Origin: Saprospiraceae bacterium
GTDB lineage: Bacteria > Bacteroidota > Bacteroidia > Chitinophagales > Saprospiraceae
Assembly (NCBI GenBank): GCA_013042795.1
Contig: JABDPK010000097.1
Span: 1-7,727 of the forward strand
Reading direction: 5' to 3'
Length of the DNA: 7,727 bases
Each line of letters opens with the position of its first letter. Position 1 is the stretch's first letter. The notes under the pieces were generated by a model, which did no database searches, was not told the DNA's origin, and saw nothing but the letters and a program-made list of their open reading frames with translations. Below, piece after piece: positions 1 to 6,714 of this stretch. The translations under genes and the position numbers were made by a program.

Positions 1-166
1 CTTCATGTATGATATTCCTGGAAATTCTTTTTGCATACTCACCAATCGGTTCATCTGATTCAGGTTCAATCCAGTCGATATTGTGAAGTTGGTCACCCTT
101 TAGATCTAGCTTCGAAAATAGCCTTGAGTCAAATCCTAATCCAGGAATGAAGTAAATATGACTCAT
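1..166 (-). CDS. Alpha/beta hydrolase, N-terminal part (3' end outside window)
   Basis: An ATG at 166-164 opens a frame that stays open to the window edge and gives 55 residues. The protein begins MSHIYFIPGLGFDSRLF. A hydrophobic first strand followed by a PGLGFD turn is the usual start of an alpha/beta hydrolase fold, where this glycine-rich turn shapes the oxyanion hole. The following DWIEPESDEPIGEYAKRI segment resembles small Bacteroidota alpha/beta hydrolases in which a W-x-x-P stretch precedes a helix. There is no signal peptide, so it is probably cytoplasmic. The nucleophile elbow and the rest of the catalytic triad lie outside the window, so substrate and activity cannot be judged. It starts 74 nt after the TonB-domain gene on the same strand and could be co-transcribed with it. 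No link to alginate is visible. Confidence 0.7.
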   Translation of the reverse strand, partial: MSHIYFIPGLGFDSRLFSKLDLKGDQLHNIDWIEPESDEPIGEYAKRISRNIIHE

Positions 167-240
167 AGCTTATTTTTGGTAATCAATTTTTCTCATACAG
201 ATCTGATTACAAAGGAATTTACTTGTAACTGAAAGCTTTA

Positions 241-1134
241 TTATTCCAACTTAAAGTTTATGGGTAAGGTAAACAACACTTTTACCGCTTGTCCATCTTG
301 TATCCCGGGTCTCCATTCTGGCATTTTTTGCAATAATCGCAACACTTCTTTCTTAATCTCTTTAGATATCCCATTCAATACTTTGATATCAATTACCCGC
401 CCTTCTTTATCGATAACAAACTGTACCTTAGCTTTACCCTGAATGCTCATTTCTCTTGCTTTTCTAGGATACTTCAAATTTCCATAAACATATTCCAACA
501 ATTTCCTCTGAGCACATAAATTAAGTTCTTCAGCTGATAAGTCTAAATCTTCGCACCCTGGAAATCTTGGCATCTCTTCTTCATGAATGATTGTTGTGTC
601 AGAAGTCGTACTCATCAATTTTCCATGTTCATATACTTCAATCAAAATGATATATCCCAGGCTGTCATAATTTATTTGTTCTCCATGCAATTCTCCATTT
701 AGATATTTATATTCTGAAACTACAGTTGAATCAGCGAGATGATCTTTCCAGACACCTTCTTTCAAACCATTTTCGTAGTACCCCTTTTCATATGTATTCT
801 CCAGCCATTCCCCTTGTTTTAAATTATCAGCATACATACCTGAATTAACAAGAGTCCCATCATCCCATCTTTCCTGGTACAGTCCATGCTTTACATTGAA
901 TTTCTCACTTTTGGCCGTGATCAAATGTGTAATCATCTTGTTTTCCGGATAATATCTTTTCAAGATACAGCTACCGTTATCAAGTTTTTCAATTGTGAAG
1001 TTATGACCACAAGTGATTAGTTTGGAACCTGCTTCAAGCTTATCCTTGTATTTTTTCTTACAGGATTGCCCGTAACTTATACACACCACAAAAAAGAACA
1101 AACATGTTATCAGGTATTTTATTCGGAACTTCAT
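241..1134 (-). CDS. Secreted MORN-repeat protein with TonB C-terminal domain
   Basis: I chose the ATG at 1134, giving 297 residues, because a clear signal peptide follows at once: MKFRIKY, a hydrophobic core, and a likely cleavage after SYGQ near residue 23. The frame is open 39 codons further up, but that part is a GNAT remnant annotated separately. Residues about 82-160 hold degenerate MORN/YwqK-like repeats (GLYQERWDDGT, KQGEWLENTY, KEGVWKD, GELHGEQ). A linker with EMPRFPGC follows at 187-194, and Cys194 and Cys207 may form a disulfide. Residues about 214-297 form a TonB C-terminal domain (YPRKARE, GKAKVQFVIDKEG, PEWRPG, ending FTLPINFKL). In Bacteroidota this domain occurs in many exported proteins that are not canonical TonB. 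With no N-terminal anchor after cleavage and no proline-rich spacer, I infer a periplasmic or envelope protein rather than the energy-transducing TonB. The substrate is unknown. Confidence 0.8.
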   Translation of the reverse strand: MKFRIKYLITCLFFFVVCISYGQSCKKKYKDKLEAGSKLITCGHNFTIEKLDNGSCILKRYYPENKMITHLITAKSEKFNVKHGLYQERWDDGTLVNSGMYADNLKQGEWLENTYEKGYYENGLKEGVWKDHLADSTVVSEYKYLNGELHGEQINYDSLGYIILIEVYEHGKLMSTTSDTTIIHEEEMPRFPGCEDLDLSAEELNLCAQRKLLEYVYGNLKYPRKAREMSIQGKAKVQFVIDKEGRVIDIKVLNGISKEIKKEVLRLLQKMPEWRPGIQDGQAVKVLFTLPINFKLE

Positions 1135-1251
1135 TTTATTATACGACTTAAGGTTTAGTTTCATCATGATATCGATCTGTTCATCATCCCCCAGTTTGAA
1201 AACATGTTTGTCAAAGGCAACAAAGCCATTTTTTTCATAAAAACGAATCAT
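1135..1251 (-). pseudogene. C-terminal remnant of a GNAT N-acetyltransferase
   Basis: The 39 codons directly upstream of the TonB-domain start read IRFYEKNGFVAF, then HVFKLGDDEQIDIMMKL. The FYEKNGF motif followed by F-x-LGDD-x-Q-x-D-x-x-M is the familiar C-terminal end of GNAT acetyltransferases, normally residue about 130 onward of a roughly 160-residue enzyme. The acetyl-CoA binding part that should precede it is missing. An in-frame TAA lies just before the ATG at 1251, and none of the upstream frames to 1411 resembles a GNAT fold. The stub has no stop of its own and runs in frame into the next gene, whose signal peptide would then be buried. I read it as a truncated relic left by a deletion or insertion, not as a functional N-terminal extension. 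Confidence 0.7.
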
Positions 1252-1385
1252 TTAATTCTGCAATCACTTTTACAAACAATGATTATTGAATGTTTCTTTG
1301 CTAATTCTTATAAAAGAAATCATGAATTGTGATTCCCAAATTTTCTGATCAGTTGAACGAGTCAGTAAGTAAATAACTGCCATCT

Positions 1386-1404
1386 GGAAAAAATAAATCT
1401 TATT
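1386..1404 (-). terminator. Weak hairpin with T-run after the PL6 lyase gene
   Basis: Read on the minus strand, AATAAGATTTATT (1404-1392) can form a 5-bp stem with a 3-nt loop and is followed by a run of T. It begins 7 nt after the PL6 stop codon. The stem is only A-T pairs, so it is a weak candidate for an intrinsic terminator and could equally be chance in AT-rich DNA. Confidence 0.25.
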
Positions 1405-1411
1405 AACGCTC

Positions 1412-3118
1412 TTACTCTGACTTAATGAATTTGATGATTTGAATTCTCTGTGTCCTGTCTGAAGGACTCCTATTGCTTGCACGAATGGAATATAGCCCGG
1501 TCGGCAAATCTTTAATACTGTCGGATAATGTAATTGTATCCGAAAAATTAGCTTCATCAGAAATGGTATTGATGATTTTTCCTTCCATATTCATAATATC
1601 TAATCTTAAACTTCCCCTGTCCTGTTTGTTGATTTCAATAATGAGATAATCAGAAACCGGGTTTGGATGAATCTTGATCATATCATTCACCACTATTTGC
1701 ACATCATCTACACTCGTTGTTGTTGAGGTATTGTAATCAGGGCCAGTATTTTCCTCAGTTGCTATTGGTCGGATTAATATTTCATGCGGATATTCATTGC
1801 TACCCAAGTCTTTTTCTTCAATATTCAAGGGTCGTTCCTGTCCCATCAGGTCAAACAATATTTCGGTATCAATATTTTCTATGCCCTGGAATTGTGGTAG
1901 AAAAGCATAGCCGGACTGCGCAGCGTCAATCGCCGGACTTGCAGGCGCCAGACCAAAAAATCCTTCGCTGTTCTTCTCTACAAGTGGATTGGTTATCGTC
2001 ATACCATTTGATGGTTGTGGTATCCCAAGATTACCAAAAGCAATATTACCTATCCAGTTTTCTGTTCCCGTTTGTTCCTCGAAAATATTATCATCCGGGT
2101 CGGAAAAAATATTATTTGCAATAGTTACATTGGTGGGCTTGTAACTGCCATCTCCACCCAGGATAAATTCTGAACAATCCACAATTGTATTGAATGCAAT
2201 ATTGATATTGTCCAATGGATCTGAACTTTCGTTTTGAAGATAAATACTGCGGTCATCCAACTCGTAAAAATAATTGTTGTAGATATAGTGATCCTGCCCT
2301 TCCCTCACCCTGACGCCTCCTTTACCATTCAGAAAAAAGTTGCCATATACAATAGCTTCCGATCCATGACGTAAAACCAATTCAGCCTTGGGATTATTTT
2401 CAAATGTATTGTACCTGTAAACAACCTGGCTTGCTTTGCTGGAAATGAGTTCCCCATCTCCATCACATTGGGTAAAATAACAGTATTCTACAAGGCATCG
2501 ACTTATATGATCCGCCTGTGTACTTAGGCCGATCCTGATCGGTTCAATGCCCAGATCATTGCCTGTACCTTCAAAGTTTTTAAATGAACAATACTGTATT
2601 TTATGATATCCCGGATTTGTATCATCTACCAGGATAGACAGGATATTCTGATCGTCCAGGTTTAACCTGTTTTCAAAATTACAGTAGGTAATTTCAACAT
2701 ACCGGCTTTCTTCCCTGACTCTCAAATACTTGTAAGACCTGTAAGACCTGATATTAATCTGAGTAAATACATTATAACTTCCCCTGGTATTGATAACATC
2801 TTTAGTTCCGATATCGCCATCCAAAAACTGGAAACCTCTGAGCGTAATATAATCCCCGGTTATATCCACTCTTGATGCCCCTGTAAAAACAGTTTTTCCC
2901 AAATTCTCGGCTGTGATAAACAAGTGATCTTTATCAATATCCATGAAGATATCTGAATAGGTTCCATATCTCCAGATGATCGTATCATTCATCGATGAAT
3001 TATCATGTGCATTATCAAACTCTTGTTGTGAACTGACATAAATGACATCCGCATATAGCTGTGTTGAAAATGCCAGACACAATAAGATACCCGCAATTTT
3101 TCCTGGTAAGTTGTTCAT
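1412..3118 (-). CDS. PL6-family alginate lyase with T9SS sorting domain
   Basis: This 568-residue protein should cleave alginate by beta-elimination outside the cell. Residues 1-23 are a signal peptide (cleavage after LYA). Residues about 24-445 form a right-handed parallel beta-helix of the PL6/chondroitinase B type, ending SPAIDAA and KDLGSNEY as in this family. Key residues fit: Lys228 in ELISSKAS as catalytic base and Arg250 in LRHG as catalytic acid, with D221-G-E223 as probable calcium ligands. YGNFF and YNNYF mark later coils. A linker of about 35 residues leads to a type A T9SS domain (about 480-568) with IHPNPVSDYL, LPTGLYSIR and a basic end. PL6 also contains chondroitinase B. Alginate is favoured because PL7 genes lie nearby, but the cleavage mode is not readable. 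It starts 74 nt after the sigma-associated membrane gene and may be read from the same transcript. Confidence 0.9.
   Translation of the reverse strand: MNNLPGKIAGILLCLAFSTQLYADVIYVSSQQEFDNAHDNSSMNDTIIWRYGTYSDIFMDIDKDHLFITAENLGKTVFTGASRVDITGDYITLRGFQFLDGDIGTKDVINTRGSYNVFTQINIRSYRSYKYLRVREESRYVEITYCNFENRLNLDDQNILSILVDDTNPGYHKIQYCSFKNFEGTGNDLGIEPIRIGLSTQADHISRCLVEYCYFTQCDGDGELISSKASQVVYRYNTFENNPKAELVLRHGSEAIVYGNFFLNGKGGVRVREGQDHYIYNNYFYELDDRSIYLQNESSDPLDNINIAFNTIVDCSEFILGGDGSYKPTNVTIANNIFSDPDDNIFEEQTGTENWIGNIAFGNLGIPQPSNGMTITNPLVEKNSEGFFGLAPASPAIDAAQSGYAFLPQFQGIENIDTEILFDLMGQERPLNIEEKDLGSNEYPHEILIRPIATEENTGPDYNTSTTTSVDDVQIVVNDMIKIHPNPVSDYLIIEINKQDRGSLRLDIMNMEGKIINTISDEANFSDTITLSDSIKDLPTGLYSIRASNRSPSDRTQRIQIIKFIKSE
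2731..2748. repeat. 9-bp tandem duplication inside the PL6 gene
   Basis: The unit TGTAAGACC (plus strand) occurs twice head to tail. It stays in frame and encodes the doubled R-S-Y at residues 124-129 of the PL6 lyase, in the beta-helix ahead of the calcium site. It looks like a recent slippage event or a genuine repeat of a surface turn. Confidence 0.6.
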
Positions 3119-3192
3119 TGAATATTATATTAAAATGGTTTAATGATCAATTTTTAATTCTAACAATTATTCAAGACTTTGAAAATTTTAAT

Positions 3193-3837
3193 TCAGGAGT
3201 CATATTCCTTTATCTGTTCCAATATATGTGAGGATTTTATTATCGGATCCCATTCATTCCCGGAATAGAAAAATTTATAAACTTTTGAATTACTATTTTG
3301 AACATTCAGTCTTTGATAAAGCCAATATGCAATATATGAAAGTAAGAGGAAGATTAGTAGATTGACACCTCCATATAACAATGGAGAAGATTTCAAGACG
3401 TCAAGACTTATCCAGCATATTGACCAAAGAGGAAGTTGCAAAACAGCGAGGCGGGTAAGATTAAAACTCGAAACTTTAAGTTCTGCAATTTGTTTCTGGA
3501 CTTTTGATATTTCATCGGTTCCCTGTATTTGATTAATCAGGTAAATATGATACAAATATCCGATTATCAACGCAGTCATGATCAAAGCAATCAGACCAAA
3601 ACCAATTACTACAAAAGGAGCACCTGCCTGTTTGCCTATAAAAACAAAAAAACAGAGAAGCAATGTATATGGTATAGCAATGAGAAGTGCAAAAAGCTTG
3701 GGACTTCTTAAGGATCCTATTGTATCTCTTAGTTGTCCTTTCGTAATTTCTCTGACCAATTTCTTATTCAGTTTTAGAGTCTCCTCCAATTTCTGATTCT
3801 GACTTTCCCATAGAGCAAATAATTTCTGATCGTTCAT
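3193..3837 (-). CDS. Four-helix membrane protein, possible anti-sigma partner
   Basis: This 214-residue protein starts 2 nt after the stop of the ECF sigma gene, so the two are almost certainly co-translated. A soluble, charged N-terminus of about 45 residues (MNDQKLFALWESQNQKLEE, then LKLNKKLVREI) is helical and may be a coiled coil. Four hydrophobic segments follow at about 47-68, 73-102, 128-148 and 153-176, with a charged cytoplasmic-type loop (EISKVQKQIAEL) between the second and third and a hydrophilic tail. From memory, Bacteroidota often pair a sigma-70 family factor with a membrane protein starting with a similar LW-x-x-Q segment. I infer that the N-terminal helix may bind the sigma factor at the membrane. 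It shows no FecR domain and no zinc-binding anti-sigma motif, so the role rests on position and topology. Confidence 0.65.
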   Translation of the reverse strand: MNDQKLFALWESQNQKLEETLKLNKKLVREITKGQLRDTIGSLRSPKLFALLIAIPYTLLLCFFVFIGKQAGAPFVVIGFGLIALIMTALIIGYLYHIYLINQIQGTDEISKVQKQIAELKVSSFNLTRLAVLQLPLWSICWISLDVLKSSPLLYGGVNLLIFLLLSYIAYWLYQRLNVQNSNSKVYKFFYSGNEWDPIIKSSHILEQIKEYDS

Positions 3838-3839
3838 TT

Positions 3840-4346
3840 TTATAATTTTTGTATGTTTTTAAATTTGTCACGCAGTATTTTTTTAATGCGGCTTATTTTG
3901 GTTCCTGCATTGGTCTGACTTATTCCAACTATTTCCGCGATTTCTTTTTGACTTATTCCATCGAGATACAATAAGATAAGGGCCTTTTCGATCTCTCTTA
4001 ATTCCAGGATGAATTCCTGGAGTTTTGCAATATTCGGATCTTCACATAATTCCTTTTCTGCTTCTTTTGAAGATACAATTGTACTGGAAAGTGGAGAGGT
4101 TTTCGCTTTGCGCAATTTATTCTTTCTATAGAATGAAATGGCCGTATTTAAGGATATTCTATATATCCAGGTTGAGATCTTAAATTTTGGATCGTAGCTA
4201 TCATAACTACTCCAAAGTTGAATAATGATTTCTTGAATGACATCTTTTCTGTCTTCCGAATCAGCACAATAGGAATTGGAAATTTTATAGATTATACCTT
4301 TGTGCTTATCAACTAATTCAAGAAATATTTTCTCTTTATTTTTCAA
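3840..4346 (-). CDS. ECF-type RNA polymerase sigma factor
   Basis: The 168-residue protein has the two-domain build of ECF (group 4) sigma factors. Region 2 spans about 10-77, with the core-binding DVIQEIIIQLW stretch and the promoter-melting segment STWIYRISLNTAISFYRK. Region 4 spans about 108-160, with LYLDGISQKEIAEIVGIS as the helix-turn-helix that reads the -35 element and a basic end (KISRIKKILRDKF). The only reasonable start is TTG at 4346: an in-frame TAA lies 12 nt upstream, and no ATG occurs until well inside region 2. A TTG start would keep expression low. The gene sits between the PL7 and PL6 lyases and directly before a membrane protein, so it may control alginate genes. Its target promoters are not known, and an unrelated envelope role remains possible. 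Confidence 0.9.
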   Translation of the reverse strand: MKNKEKIFLELVDKHKGIIYKISNSYCADSEDRKDVIQEIIIQLWSSYDSYDPKFKISTWIYRISLNTAISFYRKNKLRKAKTSPLSSTIVSSKEAEKELCEDPNIAKLQEFILELREIEKALILLYLDGISQKEIAEIVGISQTNAGTKISRIKKILRDKFKNIQKL

Positions 4347-4368
4347 ACCGGAATCTCTTTATTCTATT

Positions 4369-4394
4369 ATTCGTTCCTGCTTTGTATTTGTCAC
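4369..4394 (-). promoter_or_regulatory. Putative ECF-type promoter of the sigma gene
   Basis: On the minus strand GTGAC (4394-4390) and CGAAT (4373-4369) are separated by 16 nt. Many ECF sigma factors recognise an -35 element containing AAC or GAC and a -10 element starting CG, with a spacer of about 16. A start some 7 nt further on would leave a leader of about 15 nt before the TTG at 4346. The match is by eye and the consensus for this sigma factor is unknown. Confidence 0.35.
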
Positions 4395-4533
4395 ACTTTT
4401 CATGATTTTTTTCCAGAAATATTGTATTTATGAGGAAGAATAAATTGGATGGTATTCATTTATCAGGCAGGATAACTTAAAAGTAAGGTCCATTTATCTG
4501 CACTAATCTGTCATTTATAAACCTGCGAAATAT

Positions 4534-5619
4534 TTAATCATTCTTAACGAAATAGCCTTCATTTGAAACGGCATCTTCACTTATAAAGATACTTCCTTCT
4601 TTAAACCAAACTTCAGCGTAATTCCCGCTAGCATATTGTTTTTGTATATCACCGCCATAGGTTTCAGCACCAGAACACCAGTTCATATTTACTTCCGGTG
4701 ATTTTCCATTTGTCTGGTTGTAAGAACCAAGTTTAAAAAACAGGCCTTCACCTGCATAAGCATTATCCCGTTCCACCCCATCCTGACCAATAGGAACAAA
4801 TAATTCCTGGGTCTGAGCCGGAATATCAGCCATGGTTGTGTACATTGAATTGACCAGGTTTTTTGTAAATGATATGGTTTCATGTCCTTCGCTTGAAAAC
4901 TCGAGGTACATGATACCATCTTCAATCTTGATTTCATAACTGAATTCTTCACCTAATTCAATACCATCCTCAGGTTCTTCAGGGTAAGTATTACGGTCCT
5001 CACCTACCATAGAAAAGTCATGCCCCCAGACAGCCGTCGAGTAATCCCATCTGCCTGAATTGTCCTCACCGGCCGTGTTGATTTCATAATGCCAAAAAAC
5101 CGAACCTTTGGAATGCCCGGGAAATTTCTTGTAAAATATCTTTAGCGGTTCGTTCTCATGTCCGTCAGCACTATGAATCTGACCGACAACTACAGAATAG
5201 GACGCTGCGACACGCGCATCACCCGTCGCAGAGACATTCATTACTTTAAGAGTGGCGGTCAACCTGGCATCAGTCTGAGCAGACCATTTTTTTAATTGTG
5301 CCAATTCTGTTCTCGTGTTATTTGATGTACCATGGGTATCTCCGGCATTGGGTGCTTTAAATACAACCCAATCCGTTTTATCATCAGTGGTTGCATAAAA
5401 GAAATCTTTATGCACAAAGTCTATGGCCTGACCAGCATTGGAACCATCCCCTAAAATCAAATTCCAGTGATTGAAGAATGGAATGATCTTGCTTGGATAG
5501 CTGGTTTGCTCAGTTTTATCGTTTCTGGTTTCTTTTGCCGTATTGGAACAACCCACATGAATTATAAACAGATAAAAAACCAGGAGGATTGATATTGATG
5601 TAGTAATTATCTTATTCAT
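4534..5619 (-). CDS. PL7-family alginate lyase, probable lipoprotein
   Basis: I chose the ATG at 5619 (361 residues) over a TTG at 5664, because MNKIITTSISILL starts a signal sequence and the start overlaps the upstream stop by 8 nt, suggesting translational coupling. Cys24 in IHVGCSN is a probable lipidation site, though His at -3 is unusual for a lipobox. Residues about 45-345 form the PL7 (alginate_lyase2) beta-jelly roll. Its three landmarks are present: RTELAQL at 103-109, QIH at 147-149, and FFKLGSYNQ at 294-302. The Arg, Gln, His and Tyr300 of these motifs make up the active site known for this family. In characterised PL7 enzymes, QIH rather than QVH is linked to a preference for guluronate-containing blocks, which is only a hint here. 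The C-terminus has about 20 extra residues compared with the paralogue at 7085-7727. There is no T9SS domain. Confidence 0.9.
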   Translation of the reverse strand: MNKIITTSISILLVFYLFIIHVGCSNTAKETRNDKTEQTSYPSKIIPFFNHWNLILGDGSNAGQAIDFVHKDFFYATTDDKTDWVVFKAPNAGDTHGTSNNTRTELAQLKKWSAQTDARLTATLKVMNVSATGDARVAASYSVVVGQIHSADGHENEPLKIFYKKFPGHSKGSVFWHYEINTAGEDNSGRWDYSTAVWGHDFSMVGEDRNTYPEEPEDGIELGEEFSYEIKIEDGIMYLEFSSEGHETISFTKNLVNSMYTTMADIPAQTQELFVPIGQDGVERDNAYAGEGLFFKLGSYNQTNGKSPEVNMNWCSGAETYGGDIQKQYASGNYAEVWFKEGSIFISEDAVSNEGYFVKND

Positions 5620-5983
5620 GTAATATTGATTTGGGTATAACAGCTTTGTTTTTAATCCAGGCAATTAACAGGATGATAACCAAATTACTTAATAAACTTA
5701 GCATCATTAATAAAAAATAGTCTGATTGGTAATGCTCATAAATCATAAGTACCATAAATCCGTAAAAGATTACCAGGCCGAGAATAGATTGCGCAGGATA
5801 TACCTCTCTTTTAAAAACCAGCTTTGGCAGATAGTTCGCTAATAGTGGAATGCACAGGAACCAGAATAAAATTATGGTCACTGGATTCCATCCGATAGTA
5901 AATGTAAATAGCAGCAGGAAAACAATCACACCGATTGGAATGATCATAATTTCCACTGACCGGATGAGCCATTTTGAATTCAT
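5612..5983 (-). CDS. Small four-helix membrane protein upstream of PL7 lyase
   Basis: This 123-residue protein is almost wholly hydrophobic, with four predicted membrane helices at about 11-31, 34-52, 66-83 and 89-109, short polar loops (KLVFKREVYPAQ; EHYQSD) and a basic tail (KNKAVIPKSILHE). I recognise no family motif. Its last codons overlap the ATG of the PL7 lyase by 8 nt, so translation of the two is probably coupled. It could help place or quality-control envelope proteins, or be an unrelated integral protein. ATG at 5983 is the only sensible start. The 188 nt upstream hold the heptamer array and probably the promoter. Confidence 0.7.
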   Translation of the reverse strand: MNSKWLIRSVEIMIIPIGVIVFLLLFTFTIGWNPVTIILFWFLCIPLLANYLPKLVFKREVYPAQSILGLVIFYGFMVLMIYEHYQSDYFLLMMLSLLSNLVIILLIAWIKNKAVIPKSILHE

Positions 5984-6131
5984 ATCATGAAAATTTTCTT
6001 CATTACATTTTCAATTGATCCATGTCCTCTTCCAAATTGGGAAGGCTAATTCGGTGTCATCTCAAATACAGAGAAGAGATTCTGAAATTTATATTCTTTT
6101 ATAATTTACCATTAAGAATTACCCTCCCAAT

Positions 6132-6187
6132 AGAGTCTCATGTCTTGAGTCTTGAGTCTTGAGTCTAATGTCTATCTCCTAATGTCT
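6132..6187 (-). repeat. Degenerate heptamer tandem array, eight units
   Basis: Read on the minus strand from 6187, the DNA divides without gaps into eight 7-nt units. Three consecutive units are exactly AGACTCA. The others are variants: AGACATT (twice), AGGAGAT, AGACATG and AGACTCT. The first 16 nt lie inside the NUDIX gene and supply its last codons and stop, so the coding frame runs into the repeat. The rest fills the upstream end of the intergenic gap before the PL7-linked membrane gene. Confidence 0.85.
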
Positions 6188-6714
6188 TCAAACAAAATCT
6201 TCATTTTCAAGATTGCAGCAACACTTATAGCATCTACAATTTCTCCGTTCATCACCATTTTAAAAACTTCATCAAAATCCAAAAGCTGCATTTTGAGATT
6301 CTCTGTGTCATCCGGTTTGTTCTCTTCAAAGCGCACTACATTACAATAGTAAACCTTGACTCTTTCATCTGTGACGCCATTTGAAGTTTCCAAATTCAGA
6401 AGTTCAACCCATTCGTCTGCTACAATTCCTGTTTCTTCTTTTAGTTCACGTTTGGCAGCAATTAAGGACTCTTCTTCGGGTTCAACACCACCCATGGGAA
6501 TTTCCCAGCTATAGCTTTGGGTTGGAAACCTATGTTGACCTATTAAAATAGTTTTATTCTCCCTGGTAACAGGAATGATTCCGACTGTTTCTTTTTTGTA
6601 ATGGACCTTTCCATACACATCTTTTTTGCCATTTGGATTTAATACCTCGGATTCACTTACCTCTATCCAGGGGTTTTCATAAACAGTTCTTTTAGTTATT
6701 TCCTTCCACTGCAT
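6172..6714 (-). CDS. NUDIX hydrolase, ADP-ribose/ADP-sugar pyrophosphatase type
   Basis: This 180-residue cytoplasmic protein should hydrolyse a nucleoside diphosphate linked to another group. The complete Nudix box G-x5-E-x7-REL-x-EE-x-GI runs from Gly75 to Ile97, with REL at 89-91 and the metal-binding glutamates at 93 and 94. The preceding QHRFPTQSYSWEIPMGG stretch is typical of the ADP-sugar pyrophosphatase branch (NudF/ADPRase-like), where it precedes the box. Its length also fits that branch, and the N-terminal strand region (about 1-45) matches the swap domain of these dimers. ADP-ribose is the likeliest substrate, but the exact one cannot be read. It lies between two PL7-containing units, 106 nt after the small membrane gene. 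The link to alginate may be only positional. The last four residues and the stop come from the heptamer array. Confidence 0.9.
   Translation of the reverse strand: MQWKEITKRTVYENPWIEVSESEVLNPNGKKDVYGKVHYKKETVGIIPVTRENKTILIGQHRFPTQSYSWEIPMGGVEPEEESLIAAKRELKEETGIVADEWVELLNLETSNGVTDERVKVYYCNVVRFEENKPDDTENLKMQLLDFDEVFKMVMNGEIVDAISVAAILKMKILFEDIRR

Noticed and set aside
207..228. Inverted repeat TTACAA...TTGTAA between the TonB-domain gene and the hydrolase
   Set aside because: Six A/T-rich base pairs with a 10-nt loop and no T-run; such repeats are expected by chance in AT-rich spacers.
1270..1557. Open frame of 95 codons on the minus strand overlapping the PL6 3' end
   Set aside because: It is out of frame with the PL6 coding sequence, shows no domain or membrane pattern, and its downstream part is AT-rich intergenic DNA.
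1717..2124. Plus-strand open frame of 135 codons inside the PL6 gene
   Set aside because: It lies antisense to a well-supported enzyme, and its composition is that of a reverse-strand shadow with no recognisable motif.
4689..4952. Alternative minus-strand frame inside the PL7 gene
   Set aside because: It is wholly contained in the PL7 coding region in another frame and has no family features.
5620..5664. TTG start adding 15 residues to the PL7 lyase
   Set aside because: It would place extra polar residues before the signal sequence and enlarge the overlap with the upstream gene to 53 nt; the ATG at 5619 is better.
6029..6044. CTTCC...GGAAG hairpin in the spacer before the PL7-linked membrane gene
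   Set aside because: Only five pairs, with no T-run on the minus strand; not a convincing terminator or operator.
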